Shown here in pieces: positions 1 through 10,707 of a stretch of DNA of 49,898 bases (position 1 is the first letter of the stretch; each line of letters begins with the position of its first letter). Below the pieces are notes generated by a model that saw only the letters and a program-made list of their open reading frames with translations, made no database searches and was not told where the DNA came from. Origin of the DNA: Bacillus sp. (in: firmicutes) (GTDB lineage: Bacteria > Bacillota > Bacilli > Bacillales > Salisediminibacteriaceae); NCBI GenBank assembly GCA_021208645.1, contig JAJOJL010000075.1, positions 1 to 49,898 on the forward strand, written 5' to 3'. The translations under genes and the position numbers were made by a program.

Positions 1-1092
<1,092 letters not shown>

Positions 1093-1119
1093 AAATAATG
1101 TTACTTCCTTTCTAGTTGC

Positions 1120-2137
1120 CTATAATTTCTTCAGGGATTCAATAACGGAGTTGATATCATCTTTGCTCACATCTACATGAGTCGTAAATCGAATGGTTAC
1201 TGGGGAGAAGGTTACGGCTAAAATGCCAGCTTCCTTTAATCTCTCTATCCACGCTACCGCAGACTTACCAGACTTCTTCGTATCGGCTAAAATGATATTC
1301 GTGTCCACATCATTAATGACTTCAAGTTCAGTGAAATCATCGATGGCTTTAGCCAATGTTTTGGCGTTTTCATGGTCTTCTGCAAGACGGTGGATACCTG
1401 TTTTAAGGGCGTGCAAACCTGGTGCTGCCAAGACGCCTGCTTGGCGTAACCCTCCTCCAAGCATTTTACGCTTTTTTCGTGCTGCATTCAATGAAATTCT
1501 TGTCTCCTACAAGCATGGAACCAACTGGTGCACCTAGACCTTTTGATAAGCAAAATTGTATTGAGTCAGCACATGCTGCAAATTCCTTTACGGAAGCGTT
1601 GCTGGCAACGGCTGCATTGAAAATACGAGCACCATCAATGTGTAATGGAATGCCATACTGATTTGCTAATTCATAAACTTCCCGCATATATGACAAAGGT
1701 AAGACGGAACCGCCACTTCGGTTATGGGTATTTTCTAGCCAAATTAATCCTGTTTCTGGAAAATGAATGTCCACTCCCCGAATAGCAGCTTCTAGCTTGT
1801 CTATTTCCATTTTACCTTTCTCATTTTCGAGGCTTCTTGTTTGAACACCGGCAAAAGCAGAGGCAGCAGCTGCTTCATATAAGAATACATGGGCTTCGTT
1901 ATCAACAATTATTTCTTGTCCTGGTTTTGTATGAACGAGAATTGCTGCTTGGTTTCCTTGCGTTCCGCTCGTTACAAACAAGGCTGCTTCCTTTCCGAAT
2001 AGACTAGCAGCATAAGCCTCTAATTCATTAACTGAAGGATCTTCTCCGTATACATCGTCACCAACGGTGGCTTCAAACATTATTTTCCGCATCTCATTTG
2101 ATGGCTTTGTTACTGTATCACTTCGTAAATCGATCAT
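1120..2137 (-). CDS. Low-specificity L-threonine aldolase, frameshifted
   Basis: PLP-dependent aldolase of the threonine aldolase family, splitting threonine or allo-threonine to glycine and acetaldehyde. It begins MIDLRSDTVTKPSNEMR, the family signature, and contains SGTQGNQAA, the active-site histidine region DNEAHVF, IHIDGARIFNAA-like text (LHIDGARIFNAA) and the PLP-lysine stretch QFCLSKGLGAPVGS. The reading frame is broken near 1489, where an extra base separates GDKNFI from NAARKKRKMLGGGLRQAG; correcting it gives 338 aa, a normal family length. A GGGGATAA sequence precedes the ATG. It is the first gene of a likely operon with mnmL and mnmM. Biologically it would feed glycine synthesis from threonine; substrate stereopreference cannot be read from sequence. 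Confidence 0.87.
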
Positions 2138-2357
2138 TTCTTATCCCCACACTTTCATCAACTATTTCTTTTCACATCCTACCATAAAGGTTAAATACTG
2201 AAAAGGTAGGTACTTTGCTAGGTTAGCAGTGGTAATAATATACGGAGATGTTGCATGATAAAAATTCAAATAATGAACTTTTGAAAAGACTCTTATTGAT
2301 AAAAACCTTTAATTGGAATAGAATTTAGTTAGAGATACGAAATAAGGGGAGATACGG

Positions 2358-3566
2358 ATGCCTAAAGCAATTTGGATATTGGTTATTGGCATGGCCATTA
2401 ATGTAACTGGGGCCTCTTTTTTATGGCCTTTAAATACAATTTATATTAGTCAAGAGCTTGGGCAATCATTAACAGTGGCTGGAATAGTTCTCATGTTTAA
2501 CGGAGGAGCTGGAATTGTTGGAAATCTCATAGGGGGAAAGTTGTTTGATCGTATAGGTGGTTACCGAACAATAATTATGGGGTTAACAATTACTACGTCT
2601 AGTGCCTTTACGCTCGCATTTCTTCATCAATTCTTTATTGCCTATGTTATTCTCCTTGTCTTTTTAGGATTTGGTGCAGGTCTGATGATCCCGTGTATGT
2701 ATGCCATGGCAGGTGCTGTCTGGCCAGAAGGAGGACGTCGGCCATTTAATGCCATGTATGTGGCACAAAACGTGGGGGTTGCCGTTGGTGCAGCCATTGG
2801 TGGATTCTTAGCTAGCTACCGGTTTGACTTTGTCTTCTTTGGAAATGGTGCCATGTACGTATTTGTTTTCATTTTAGCATTCTTATTTTTCCGTAATCTG
2901 CAAAGTGACACAGACAATTCTTCCGCAACCAATGTTTTTGAACAAAGTGTGTTAGTTGAGAATAAAAAAAGGTTCAGAGCATTGTTGATAATGTGTACTG
3001 GTTTTCTCATTTGTTGGGTTGCCTATACACAATGGGCATCTACCATTTCTGTTCATACACAAAATTTAGGGATACCTTTAAGTCAATACAGTTTGCTGTG
3101 GACTGTAAACGGAGCAATGATCGTTTTCTGTCAGCCGTTTATTAAATTCTTTATTCAACGTTGGTTCCATTCGTTAAAGGCACAGATTTATGTAGGTGTT
3201 GTTATTTTCGCCAGCGCATACGTCGTTTTATCTCAAGCAGAGATTTTTACTGCCTTTTTAGTAGCGATGGTCATTTTGACTATAGGAGAGATGTTCGTTT
3301 GGCCGGCTGTTCCAACGATTGCACATAAATTAGCACCAAAGGGCAAAGCTGGCTTTTATCAAGGAGTTGTAAATAGTATTGGTACAGGGGGGAGAGTCAT
3401 TGGTCCAGTATTTGGAGGTATGCTCGCCGATCTATTTGGAATGGCAGTCCTCTTCTACGTCCTTGCCATCATGTTCCTTATTCCAGTCCTAACTACCTTC
3501 CTTTTTGATAAAGGGTTGGCTGGACAGTCTTTCTCCAAACGGGAGGTTGAGAAGCCGGCTTCTTAG
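2358..3566 (+). CDS. yttB: YttB-like MFS transporter
   Basis: Major facilitator superfamily membrane transporter of 402 aa with about 12 hydrophobic segments. The loop after helix 2 carries the MFS motif GGKLFDRIGGYRT (about residues 59-71), and a second half-repeat GGMLADLFG lies near the C-terminus. The ribosome binding site is AAGGGGAG, 8 bases before the ATG. Position beside leuS matches yttB of B. subtilis, which supports the name. The substrate is unknown; drug or sugar efflux are both possible. No frame break was seen. The 220 bases upstream separate it from the divergent threonine aldolase operon; I could not assign a convincing promoter there. It is followed by the leuS leader, on the same strand but with its own promoter. 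Confidence 0.8.
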   Translation: MPKAIWILVIGMAINVTGASFLWPLNTIYISQELGQSLTVAGIVLMFNGGAGIVGNLIGGKLFDRIGGYRTIIMGLTITTSSAFTLAFLHQFFIAYVILLVFLGFGAGLMIPCMYAMAGAVWPEGGRRPFNAMYVAQNVGVAVGAAIGGFLASYRFDFVFFGNGAMYVFVFILAFLFFRNLQSDTDNSSATNVFEQSVLVENKKRFRALLIMCTGFLICWVAYTQWASTISVHTQNLGIPLSQYSLLWTVNGAMIVFCQPFIKFFIQRWFHSLKAQIYVGVVIFASAYVVLSQAEIFTAFLVAMVILTIGEMFVWPAVPTIAHKLAPKGKAGFYQGVVNSIGTGGRVIGPVFGGMLADLFGMAVLFYVLAIMFLIPVLTTFLFDKGLAGQSFSKREVEKPAS

Positions 3567-3618
3567 GGGAAACGATGTTTATTTCCGTTAAATTAGGTGA
3601 ATGATAGTGATAGAATGC

Positions 3619-3647
3619 TTGACACTAGTGAAAAGCATGCATACAAT
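3619..3647 (+). promoter_or_regulatory. Sigma-A promoter of the leuS leader
   Basis: TTGACA at 3619-3624 and TACAAT at 3642-3647 with a 17-base spacer: a consensus -35 and a -10 with one mismatch. It would start transcription near 3654, about 25 bases before the T-box leader. Confidence 0.82.
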
Positions 3648-3677
3648 ACAGATAATTAGATTTTTATAAATGTAGAA

Positions 3678-3937
3678 AAATGACGATAAGGACTAGTAGT
3701 GAATCATTGTGTCTCAGAGAGTTAACGGGTGGTGGAAGTTAACCGCGATGATTGATGAACTCACCTTGGAATTGCAAAGGGGAACGAATAGCCAGCTATT
3801 TTACTACTCTTTGACGCTAACCCACGTTACGGGTATGAGCGAGCGTTCAGGTACAATTGAATGCTAACGTGGGTGGTACCGCGGGAAGGATATCCAAACC
3901 TCTCGTCCCTATTAACACTAGGGATGGGAGGTTTTTT
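3678..3937 (+). promoter_or_regulatory. Leucine T-box riboswitch of leuS
   Basis: T-box leader that senses uncharged tRNA-Leu and controls leuS by antitermination. The 5' stem I start (GACGATAAGGACTAGTAG, about 3682) and the nearly invariant T-box GTGGGTGGTACCGCGGG (about 3869-3885), whose UGGN bulge pairs with the tRNA acceptor end, are both present. The likely specifier codon is CTC at 3760-3762 (Leu) in the context GAACTCACC in the stem I internal loop. The antiterminator competes with the terminator at 3897-3937. The downstream gene is leuS, which agrees with the Leu specifier. Identity is very secure; exact 5' boundary is approximate. Confidence 0.95.
3897..3937 (+). terminator. T-box terminator
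   Basis: Stem AACCTCTCGTCCCTA with TAGGGATGGGAGGTT around a short loop, followed by a T run. This is the regulated terminator of the leuS leader, formed when tRNA-Leu is charged. Confidence 0.9.
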
Positions 3938-3981
3938 GTTTATAAAGGCTCTTTCTTAAACTTTGTTGATTCTAATGAAAA

Positions 3982-4109
3982 AAGCTTGGAGGAGCGAAGG
4001 GTGGCGACTCCAGCGGGAAAAGCAATAGACGAAGACCCCGCAGGGTGTTTTTCCCGAGGAGGCTGAGGCATTGCCCGCGGAAAGCGTCCGCCTGTAGCGT
4101 ATCCAAGCT
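3982..4109 (+). repeat. GC-rich palindromic intergenic repeat, copy 1
   Basis: About 128 bp between the leuS terminator and leuS, more GC-rich than its surroundings. Its ends are inverted repeats (AAGCTTGGA at 3982-3990, TCCAAGCT at 4102-4109). The core (GCGGGAAAAGCAA, GAAGACCCCGCAGG, CGAGGAGGCTGAGGC, TTGCCCGCGGAAAGCG) recurs in the opposite orientation at 16358-16540. Elements of this type are common between genes of Bacillaceae; function unknown. A short open frame across the T-box and this element is not a gene. Confidence 0.8.
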
Positions 4110-4200
4110 AAATAATATATTTAGAAAGCAAGTATCTTTAGAAAAGAGCAATAAACCAAGTATTAAACGAGATAGAAAAGAAATTTAGGAGGTTGGGACG

Positions 4201-6618
4201 ATGGCGTTTGATCATCAACAAGTAGAGACAAAGTGGCAAGATTTTTGGGAACAAAACAAGACTTTCAAAATGGAAAACGAAGCAGACAAGGAAAAATTTT
4301 ATGCCTTAGACATGTTTCCTTATCCATCAGGTGCAGGCCTTCATGTAGGTCACCCAGAAGGCTACACAGCAACAGATATTTTATCGCGCATGAAGCGGAT
4401 GCAAGGGTATAATGTATTGCATCCAATGGGATGGGATGCCTTTGGACTTCCTGCTGAGCAATATGCCTTAGATACGGGAAGACATCCTAGGGAATTTACA
4501 CAGAAAAATATTGATACGTTCCGACGTCAAATTAAAGCCCTTGGTTTTTCCTATGACTGGGACCGGGAAGTAAATACGACAGACGAAAAATATTATAAAT
4601 GGACACAATGGATTTTCTTGCAGTTGTATAAAGAAGGGCTTGCTTATATTGATGAAGTTGCTGTTAACTGGTGCCCAGCGTTAGGAACGGTCCTTGCAAA
4701 TGAAGAGGTCATTGACGGGAAAAGTGAGCGTGGAGGGCACCCAGTAGAACGACGACCAATGAAGCAGTGGATGCTTAAAATAACTGCCTATGCCGATCGT
4801 TTATTAGAAGATCTAGAAGAATTAGATTGGCCTGAAAGTATTAAGGATATGCAGCGGAACTGGATTGGGCGTTCAGAAGGTGCAGACGTTCGTTTTGATA
4901 TTGATGGGTTTGAGGAGTCAATCACTGTATTTACTACCCGTCCAGATACCCTTTATGGAGCGACATACTTAGTCCTTTCCCCAGAGCATAAGCTAGTTAA
5001 TCAAATTTCTACTGATGAGCAGCGTACTGTGGTAGAAGAGTATCAGAAGAAAGTAGCGACAAAAAGTGATTTAGAGAGAACAGAACTTGCAAAAGAAAAG
5101 ACGGGAGTTTTCACAGGTGCTTATGCTATCCATCCTGTAACTGGTGATAAGCTACCTATCTGGATTGCAGACTATGTTCTCGTTAACTATGGTACCGGTG
5201 CGATCATGGCTGTCCCAGGACACGATGAAAGGGACTATGAATTTGCGAAAACCTTTGACTTACCGATTGTAGAAGTAGTTTCTGGTGGGGACATTTCTTC
5301 AGAAGCTTATACAGGAGATGGTCCTCACGTTAATTCTGATATCTTAAATGGACTAGGTAATGATGAAGCCATCAGCAAAATGATTGATTGGTTGGTGGAA
5401 AATGGCCGTGGGGAAAAGAAAGTTACGTATCGTCTTCGTGACTGGTTATTCAGCCGTCAGCGCTATTGGGGTGAACCCATTCCAATCATCCATTGGGAAG
5501 ACGGAACGATGGGACCAGTTCCAGAAGAAGAATTACCACTTGTTTTGCCTGATTTAGATGAATTTAAGCCATCAGGTACTGGGGAATCACCTTTGGCAAA
5601 TGCTGAAGATTGGTTGTACGTTACCGATCCTGCAACAGGTAAGAAGGGGCGTCGAGAAACAAATACGATGCCACAATGGGCCGGCAGCTGCTGGTACTAC
5701 TTGCGTTACATTGATCCACATAACGACGAGATGATGGCAGATCCTAAGCTATTGAAAAAATGGCTACCTGTAGACATTTATATCGGTGGGGCAGAGCATG
5801 CTGTACTTCACTTATTGTACGCTCGTTTCTGGCACAAAGTACTCTACGATATTGGTGTGGTTCCAACGAAAGAACCGTTCCAAAAGCTATACAATCAAGG
5901 AATGATTCTCGGTGAAAACAACGAAAAGATGAGTAAATCGAAAGGGAATGTTGTAAACCCAGATGAGATTGTTGCATCTCATGGTGCTGATACACTTCGT
6001 TTGTACGAAATGTTTATGGGGCCTTTAGATGCCTCTATTGCTTGGAGTACCAATGGACTAGATGGAGCTCGTCGTTTCTTAGACAGAGTTTGGCGTCTGT
6101 TCGTTACAGATGAAGGCTCGTTAAATCCTGTTATTGTCGATGAAGATGGCTCCCAAGAAATGACAAGGGCCTATCATCAGACTGTAAAAAAGGTAACAGA
6201 GGACTTTGAAGGGTTACGTTTTAACACAGCTATTTCGCAAATGATGGTGTTTATTAACGAAGCCTACAAGCAAGACAGTCTGTCAAAAGCTCAACTTGAA
6301 GGTTTTGTGAAGCTATTGTCTCCAGTAGCACCTCACGTTAGTGAAGAGCTTTGGCATAAGCTAGGGCATGAAGACACTATCGCTTACGAAGCTTGGCCGA
6401 CGTATGATGAAACTTTGCTTGTTGAAAATGAAGTGGAAATCGTAGTTCAAGTAAACGGGAAAATGCGCGGGAAGCTAGTGATAGCTAAAGATGCTACAAA
6501 GGAAGAAATGGAACAAGCAGCGAAAGAAGTTGATAAGGTAAAAGAAGAGATCGAAGGAAAAACGGTGCGGAAGGTTATTGCCGTTCCTGGAAAACTTGTT
6601 AATATCGTAGCTAACTAA
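4201..6618 (+). CDS. leuS: Leucyl-tRNA synthetase
   Basis: Class I aminoacyl-tRNA synthetase charging tRNA-Leu in the cytoplasm. It is 805 aa, the normal bacterial length. The HIGH-type motif appears as HVGH (residues 48-51, within [15 protein letters not shown]) and the KMSKS loop near residues 576-580 ([15 protein letters not shown]). The editing domain lies between ([24 protein letters not shown]), including the conserved threonine-rich and aspartate elements used to clear mischarged tRNA. Start ATG follows AGGAGG with an 8-base gap. Expression is controlled by the leucine T-box upstream, though a repeat element is inserted between leader terminator and gene. A strong terminator follows, so it appears monocistronic. 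No frame break. Confidence 0.98.
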   Translation: MAFDHQQVETKWQDFWEQNKTFKMENEADKEKFYALDMFPYPSGAGLHVGHPEGYTATDILSRMKRMQGYNVLHPMGWDAFGLPAEQYALDTGRHPREFTQKNIDTFRRQIKALGFSYDWDREVNTTDEKYYKWTQWIFLQLYKEGLAYIDEVAVNWCPALGTVLANEEVIDGKSERGGHPVERRPMKQWMLKITAYADRLLEDLEELDWPESIKDMQRNWIGRSEGADVRFDIDGFEESITVFTTRPDTLYGATYLVLSPEHKLVNQISTDEQRTVVEEYQKKVATKSDLERTELAKEKTGVFTGAYAIHPVTGDKLPIWIADYVLVNYGTGAIMAVPGHDERDYEFAKTFDLPIVEVVSGGDISSEAYTGDGPHVNSDILNGLGNDEAISKMIDWLVENGRGEKKVTYRLRDWLFSRQRYWGEPIPIIHWEDGTMGPVPEEELPLVLPDLDEFKPSGTGESPLANAEDWLYVTDPATGKKGRRETNTMPQWAGSCWYYLRYIDPHNDEMMADPKLLKKWLPVDIYIGGAEHAVLHLLYARFWHKVLYDIGVVPTKEPFQKLYNQGMILGENNEKMSKSKGNVVNPDEIVASHGADTLRLYEMFMGPLDASIAWSTNGLDGARRFLDRVWRLFVTDEGSLNPVIVDEDGSQEMTRAYHQTVKKVTEDFEGLRFNTAISQMMVFINEAYKQDSLSKAQLEGFVKLLSPVAPHVSEELWHKLGHEDTIAYEAWPTYDETLLVENEVEIVVQVNGKMRGKLVIAKDATKEEMEQAAKEVDKVKEEIEGKTVRKVIAVPGKLVNIVAN

Positions 6619-6627
6619 ATAAATAAG

Positions 6628-6668
6628 AAAACACCTCACTCTACCGTTTGGAGAGTGAGGTGTTTTTT
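6628..6668 (+). terminator. leuS terminator
   Basis: AAAACACCTCACTCTAC pairs with GAGAGTGAGGTGTTTT, followed by T residues; 10 bases after the leuS stop. Confidence 0.92.
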
Positions 6669-6689
6669 GTGTGTTGCAGAAGGGAGGAA

Positions 6690-6845
6690 GTGACAGGTGG
6701 GAGGGTGAAAAGTGGATGACGTGTCTGTAGCGAGGGTAGGAACAGACAGGTGGAATGGAAAAATGAGGTGACGTGTCCGTAGCGAAGGCAATAAGTGACA
6801 GTTGGAGCATGAAAAACAAGTGACGTGTCAGTAGCAAAAATAACA
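6690..6845 (+). repeat. Three-copy 52-bp tandem repeat
   Basis: Three degenerate direct copies with a period of 52-53 bp. The marker GACAG(G/T)TGG occurs at about 6692, 6745 and 6797; the marker GACGTGTC(T/C/A)GTAGC occurs at 6718, 6770 and 6822. It lies between the leuS terminator and the 3' end of ytfP, in about 395 bp without a gene. Open frames crossing it on the minus strand reflect the repeat and show no coding signals. Function unknown. Confidence 0.85.
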
Positions 6846-6853
6846 AACTCAAG

Positions 6854-6888
6854 GCGGACACTTCTATGGAAAAGCATCCGCCTGAAAC
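6854..6888 (+). repeat. Short inverted repeat, possible remnant of the GC-rich element
   Basis: AGGCGGA at the left and TCCGCCT at the right enclose TATGGAAAAGCA. The right half resembles the right end of the repeat at 3982-4109 (GCGGAAAGCGTCCGCCTG), so it may be a deletion remnant. Confidence 0.4.
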
Positions 6889-7014
6889 TTAGCCAAAGAT
6901 CAACACAGACCATCAACACACAAATTGAAAAGTCTCAATTTTCCTGCAAGAAATAATTTCGTAAAAATATCTCGTGGTAAATTTTCCAGCGACTTCTACT
7001 GAACTGAACTAAGC

Positions 7015-8311
7015 TTACTCCTCCATCTTCCACAAATTCATGGCTGCTGCCTGTCCAGCAGTATACCCCCGTTGAAAATGCAACGGTAATATTATACCCA
7101 CCTGTATAACCGTGAATATCCAGTACTTCTCCGCAAAAAAACAGTCCTTTCATTAATTTTGATTCCATCTTTTTAGGCTGAATCTCTTTTACAGACACGC
7201 CACCGCCAGTGACAAATGCTTTTTCAATGGAGAGAGTTCCTGTAGCATGAATGAAAAAATTCTTTGCCTCGTGAGCGAGCATCCGCAGTTTCTCCTTTGA
7301 GAGTTCGGTGCGAATTAATAACGGATCAATATCACAACGGCCGAACAAGACAGGAAGCATACGTTCAGGAACCCAGCCGCTTAAAACATTTTTCAGGGCT
7401 TTTTTAGGTTGATCTGCTAGTAACCTGTCGATTTCTTCTATAACATCATCTTCCTTTTTCTTTGGAAAAAGATCTAATGATAATGTAATTGCATTGACAT
7501 CATATTTTTTCTTCGCCTTTACAACGTACTGACTGCACCGAAGGGCAATTGGTCCGGAGATACCAAAGTGAGTAAACACCAGATCTCCCTCATGGGTTAC
7601 TACAGGTTTTCCAGACTTAGGATCCAACACAGATAAATGGACATCCCTTAACGACAGACCTTGTAATGCTTTTAATCGAATAAAAGAATCGTTGGCGGTA
7701 ATAGGTACTTCTGTAGGATACAAGTCTGTTATGGTGTGACCCGCTTTTTTTGCCCAAGGGTAACCATCCCCAGTGCTACCAGTGTGGGGTACTGACTTAC
7801 CACCAACGGCAATGATAACATTGGGGGCTTCCACCGTTTCTCCAGAGACTAGCTTAACCCCTACAACCTTCTTATTTTCAAAATCATATAAGACATCTTT
7901 TACTTCTGTCCCTGTTTTAATCTCCACATTCAAGTCTCTTACACGTTCGATTAATGTCCTTACAACCGTAATTGCCTTATCATTTACAGGAAACATTCGT
8001 CCCCTGTCCTCTTCCTTAAGCTCAATACCTAACCTTTCAAAAAATTGAATGATGTCCTCATTATTAAAGACAGAAAAGGGGCTGTACATAAATCGCCCAT
8101 TGCCAGGAATGTTGGCAATAATATCTTCTGCTGAAGCACGGTTCGTAACGTTACAACGACCGCCTCCAGAAATAGCTAATTTACGTCCTAATTTACTGCC
8201 TTTGTCTAAAAGAAGAACCTTCGCTCCGTATTCTCCAGCTGCAACGGCGGCCATTAAGCCTGCAGGACCTCCGCCAATAACAATAACGTCCTTTGTCACT
8301 TTCTTCACCAT
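7015..8311 (-). CDS. ytfP: HI0933/YtfP-family FAD-binding flavoprotein, frameshifted
   Basis: BaiN/HI0933-family flavoprotein, an FAD/NAD(P)-binding oxidoreductase of unclear substrate. The N-terminal dinucleotide-binding motif [20 protein letters not shown] lies at about residues 10-29, followed by [20 protein letters not shown], the family signature, and near the end [16 protein letters not shown]. The last part is out of frame because a run of five C (7066-7070) has one base too many; removing it continues as [16 protein letters not shown] with the stop at 7015-7017 and a total of 431 aa. Without correction the frame runs to 6935 with unrelated residues. It points away from the unknown gene at 8585. 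Sequencing error is the likely cause of the break. Confidence 0.9.
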
Positions 8312-8584
8312 CTTTCCACATATTCCACATAAAGAGTAGCATTATTTTGCTAAAAACACCAAAGTGAGAGGATGTAAAATTATCAGAATTTTATGGAAAC
8401 CAATCAAAAATCACCAAATACATCCATTTTGCATTATATATTATGGTTATTACCGTTTATCTATAGAAATCTTCGTGTTTTGTTCAATTTTTTTTCGTTA
8501 TTCTCTATTTTATTTCTTTTTTATGTGTGTTACACTTCATGTGAGTTATGAATAACAGGATTATTATGGAAGGAGGAGAGGCAC

Positions 8585-9271
8585 ATGTTTCAAACGTTAG
8601 TAAAGAAGTTTGAAGCAAAGCGTGCTGTGTGGGCAGAAGAAACACAGCAGCGAATTGCAGAGTATGCAAAGCAAGAACGATTAGAAGCCTTAAAAAGAAT
8701 GGAAAAAGAGCAACAACAGCAACAATTATTGAATGTAGAGGTAGAGAAGTATCTGAGGACGATTCACCCTTCGTTCCTTTTAAAGCCAGACGTCTATCAT
8801 GCATTACTCAACATGCTGCATGCTCGCTCCGAGGACAGCTTTAGTGTAAATATTAGTATGACTTCTGAAATGAGAAAAGCATATTCTTATTATCATAATG
8901 AATTAAAATTTTTCTTAGTGCTTCTAGAGAAAAAAGGATATGAGCTAACAGGGAACGAAGAAAAGTTCCTGACTACATTTCTTACGAAGCTAAGAGAAAA
9001 TAATTATCACTATTGTATTGAGAGATATGGTGACTTTTTGCCAGAAAACTCAAGCTTAGAAGCTGCCTTTGAGTTTTATTTTGAAGCAGTAGAGGATGAT
9101 GAGAAATATGATAGTGGGAATTTAGATTTCTTTGCAGTCTATTTAAACCATAAAGGAATTATAAACGATACACAATGGAATAAAACGAAGCTGAAAAAGA
9201 AGCTAAAGCAGTTTGAAAAGTCCCATAAGGTAGAAGTAAAGCTTAAAAAAGCTGGAAAAAAGAATAAATAA
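8585..9271 (+). CDS. Unrecognised basic, helix-rich protein
   Basis: A protein of 228 aa that I do not recognise. It starts MFQTLVKKFEAKRAVW after AAGGAGGAGAGGCAC, a strong ribosome binding site. Residues 1-50 are charged and glutamine-rich (EKEQQQQQLL), likely a long helix; the middle is helical and acidic (EAVEDDEKYDSGN); the C-terminus is lysine-rich (KKKLKQFEKSHK...KKAGKKNK). No signal peptide or membrane segment. It stands alone between the divergent ytfP and a terminator. The 270 bases upstream are very T-rich and hold no promoter I would name with confidence. Codon use and strong start support a real gene; no function is proposed. Confidence 0.75.
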   Translation: MFQTLVKKFEAKRAVWAEETQQRIAEYAKQERLEALKRMEKEQQQQQLLNVEVEKYLRTIHPSFLLKPDVYHALLNMLHARSEDSFSVNISMTSEMRKAYSYYHNELKFFLVLLEKKGYELTGNEEKFLTTFLTKLRENNYHYCIERYGDFLPENSSLEAAFEFYFEAVEDDEKYDSGNLDFFAVYLNHKGIINDTQWNKTKLKKKLKQFEKSHKVEVKLKKAGKKNK

Positions 9272-9285
9272 TGTCGTCTAATATG

Positions 9286-9320
9286 CACAGGTGCCCTCGA
9301 ATTGGGGCGCCTGTTTTTTA
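9286..9320 (+). terminator. Terminator after the unknown gene
   Basis: ACAGGTGCCC pairs with GGGGCGCCTGT, followed by TTTTTTA. Confidence 0.88.
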
Positions 9321-9411
9321 TGTCGAGTGAAATCATTGTAAAACTTAAACGAAAGTTGGCAAAGGTTAGATAGACTATGATAAATTAATAAATGACTAAG
9401 GAGATGATACT

Positions 9412-10221
9412 ATGGAAAAAACAAATATCTTAATTGTTGGTGCAGGCAGGATGGGTGAAGCAATTATTGCAGGGTTAATGAAAACTACTTCCAATAACTC
9501 TGGACGAATTACAGTAGCTAACCGATCAGATAAAGATCGCCTCGATTCCCTAAAAGACACATATGGAATACATACAACACAGGATTGGGTGAAAGAAGTA
9601 CATAATCATGAAGTGGTTCTTTTAGCCTCGCCCCCAAATACACAAGAGAAACAACTTGACCTACTAAAAAACGAAATTAATGGTCAGCTTATTATTACAG
9701 TTGCTGCCGGGATTGATCCGACTTATATGGAGAAAAGACTGCCAGAAGGCACTCCAGTTTGTTGGATTATGCCTAACACAGCAGCACAAATAGGCAAATC
9801 CATGTCTACTTATGTGTATGGGCGTGCTGTGACAGAAACTCATAAAAGGCAATGTCAGCTTATTCTTAATGCCATCGGCTATTCTGAAGAGTTAACGGAA
9901 AATCAGGTTCATGATTTAACAGCAATTACAGGAAGTGCTCCTGCTTTTGTGTACACGTTTGTACAGGCATTGGAGAAGGCTGCTGTTGATAATGGGGTCA
10001 CAAATGAACAAGCAAGAAAATTAGTAACGAAAATGCTCATAGGATCTGCAGAGATGCTCGATGCAGGGTTTGATCCTGGTCAATTAACAGATCAAGTTGC
10101 TTCTCCAGGAGGGTCAACAGCAGAGGGTTTAAAGATATTAGAAAAAGAGAGCTTTCAACAGATTATTCAGTTAGCTGTTAAAGCAACAAATGCTCATGCG
10201 AGAGGGCAGGGAGAAAAATAG
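9412..10221 (+). CDS. proC: Pyrroline-5-carboxylate reductase
   Basis: Last step of proline synthesis: NAD(P)H-dependent reduction of 1-pyrroline-5-carboxylate. At 269 aa it has the normal length. The N-terminal Rossmann motif is [13 protein letters not shown] (about residues 9-21), followed by VANRS, the NADPH-type second strand, and the family C-terminal signature is visible from [12 protein letters not shown] to [16 protein letters not shown]. Start ATG follows AAGGAGATGATACT. The next gene, a YjbQ/YugU protein, begins 14 bases later and shares its terminator, so they are one unit. Bacillaceae often carry several ProC paralogues, and a ProC-like reading frame of different type sits at 19295. 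Confidence 0.93.
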   Translation: MEKTNILIVGAGRMGEAIIAGLMKTTSNNSGRITVANRSDKDRLDSLKDTYGIHTTQDWVKEVHNHEVVLLASPPNTQEKQLDLLKNEINGQLIITVAAGIDPTYMEKRLPEGTPVCWIMPNTAAQIGKSMSTYVYGRAVTETHKRQCQLILNAIGYSEELTENQVHDLTAITGSAPAFVYTFVQALEKAAVDNGVTNEQARKLVTKMLIGSAEMLDAGFDPGQLTDQVASPGGSTAEGLKILEKESFQQIIQLAVKATNAHARGQGEK

Positions 10222-10235
10222 AGGGGGGAATAATA

Positions 10236-10637
10236 ATGGTCAAAAAAATTCAGCTTTCTACAAGAAAAAGAGACGAAATGATAGATGTGACAAACATAGT
10301 AAAGGAATATATTAGAGATACAGGAATTCAAGATGGTGTCGTATATGTTTATTGTCCACATACAACTGCTGGGATTACGATTAATGAAAATGCCGATCCA
10401 GATGTAAAACACGATATGCTCATGCGATTAGATGAAGTATACCCTTGGGAGCATGAGAAATACCGACATTTGGAGGGGAACTCTGCTTCCCACTTAAAAG
10501 CTAGTACCGTTGGTGCATCACAGATAGTGATTATAGAAAAGGGACAATTAGTACTAGGTACTTGGCAAGGAATATACTTTTGCGAATTTGACGGCCCAAG
10601 ATCAAGAAATATGATTTTAAAGGTTATAAAAGGGTAA
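10236..10637 (+). CDS. YjbQ/YugU family protein (UPF0047)
   Basis: Small cytoplasmic protein of 133 aa, the UPF0047/YjbQ family (YugU in B. subtilis). Family members show weak thiamine-phosphate synthase activity, but their real role is unsettled. Conserved elements are visible: [32 protein letters not shown] and the C-terminal [15 protein letters not shown] with the histidines and asparagine that form the putative active pocket. GAGGGGGG precedes the ATG. It is co-transcribed with proC (14-base gap) and followed by a clear terminator. The pairing with proC offers no obvious functional clue. Confidence 0.9.
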   Translation: MVKKIQLSTRKRDEMIDVTNIVKEYIRDTGIQDGVVYVYCPHTTAGITINENADPDVKHDMLMRLDEVYPWEHEKYRHLEGNSASHLKASTVGASQIVIIEKGQLVLGTWQGIYFCEFDGPRSRNMILKVIKG

Positions 10638-10639
10638 GG

Positions 10640-10676
10640 AAAGGCTCTCTGAGGATTAAAATCAGAGAGCCTTTCT
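10640..10676. terminator. Terminator between yjbQ and the convergent DUF4349 gene
   Basis: AAAGGCTCTCTGA pairs with TCAGAGAGCCTTT around a short loop. A-rich and T-rich flanks let it act in both directions. Confidence 0.88.
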
Positions 10677-10707
10677 AATGCAACCGTGAAAAATCTGTTT
10701 GGCGAGG

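Noticed and set aside
3857..4066. Open frame of 69 codons across the T-box and repeat
   Set aside because: It overlaps the riboswitch terminator and a palindromic repeat; no ribosome binding site and no protein-like composition.
6475..6919. Two minus-strand frames over the leuS end and the 52-bp repeat
   Set aside because: They reflect the tandem repeat and the antisense of leuS; no start signals.
9356..9384. TTGGCA and TATGAT/GATAAA upstream of proC as a promoter
   Set aside because: The TATGAT gives a 14-base spacer and the other choice is a poor -10; not reported as a feature.
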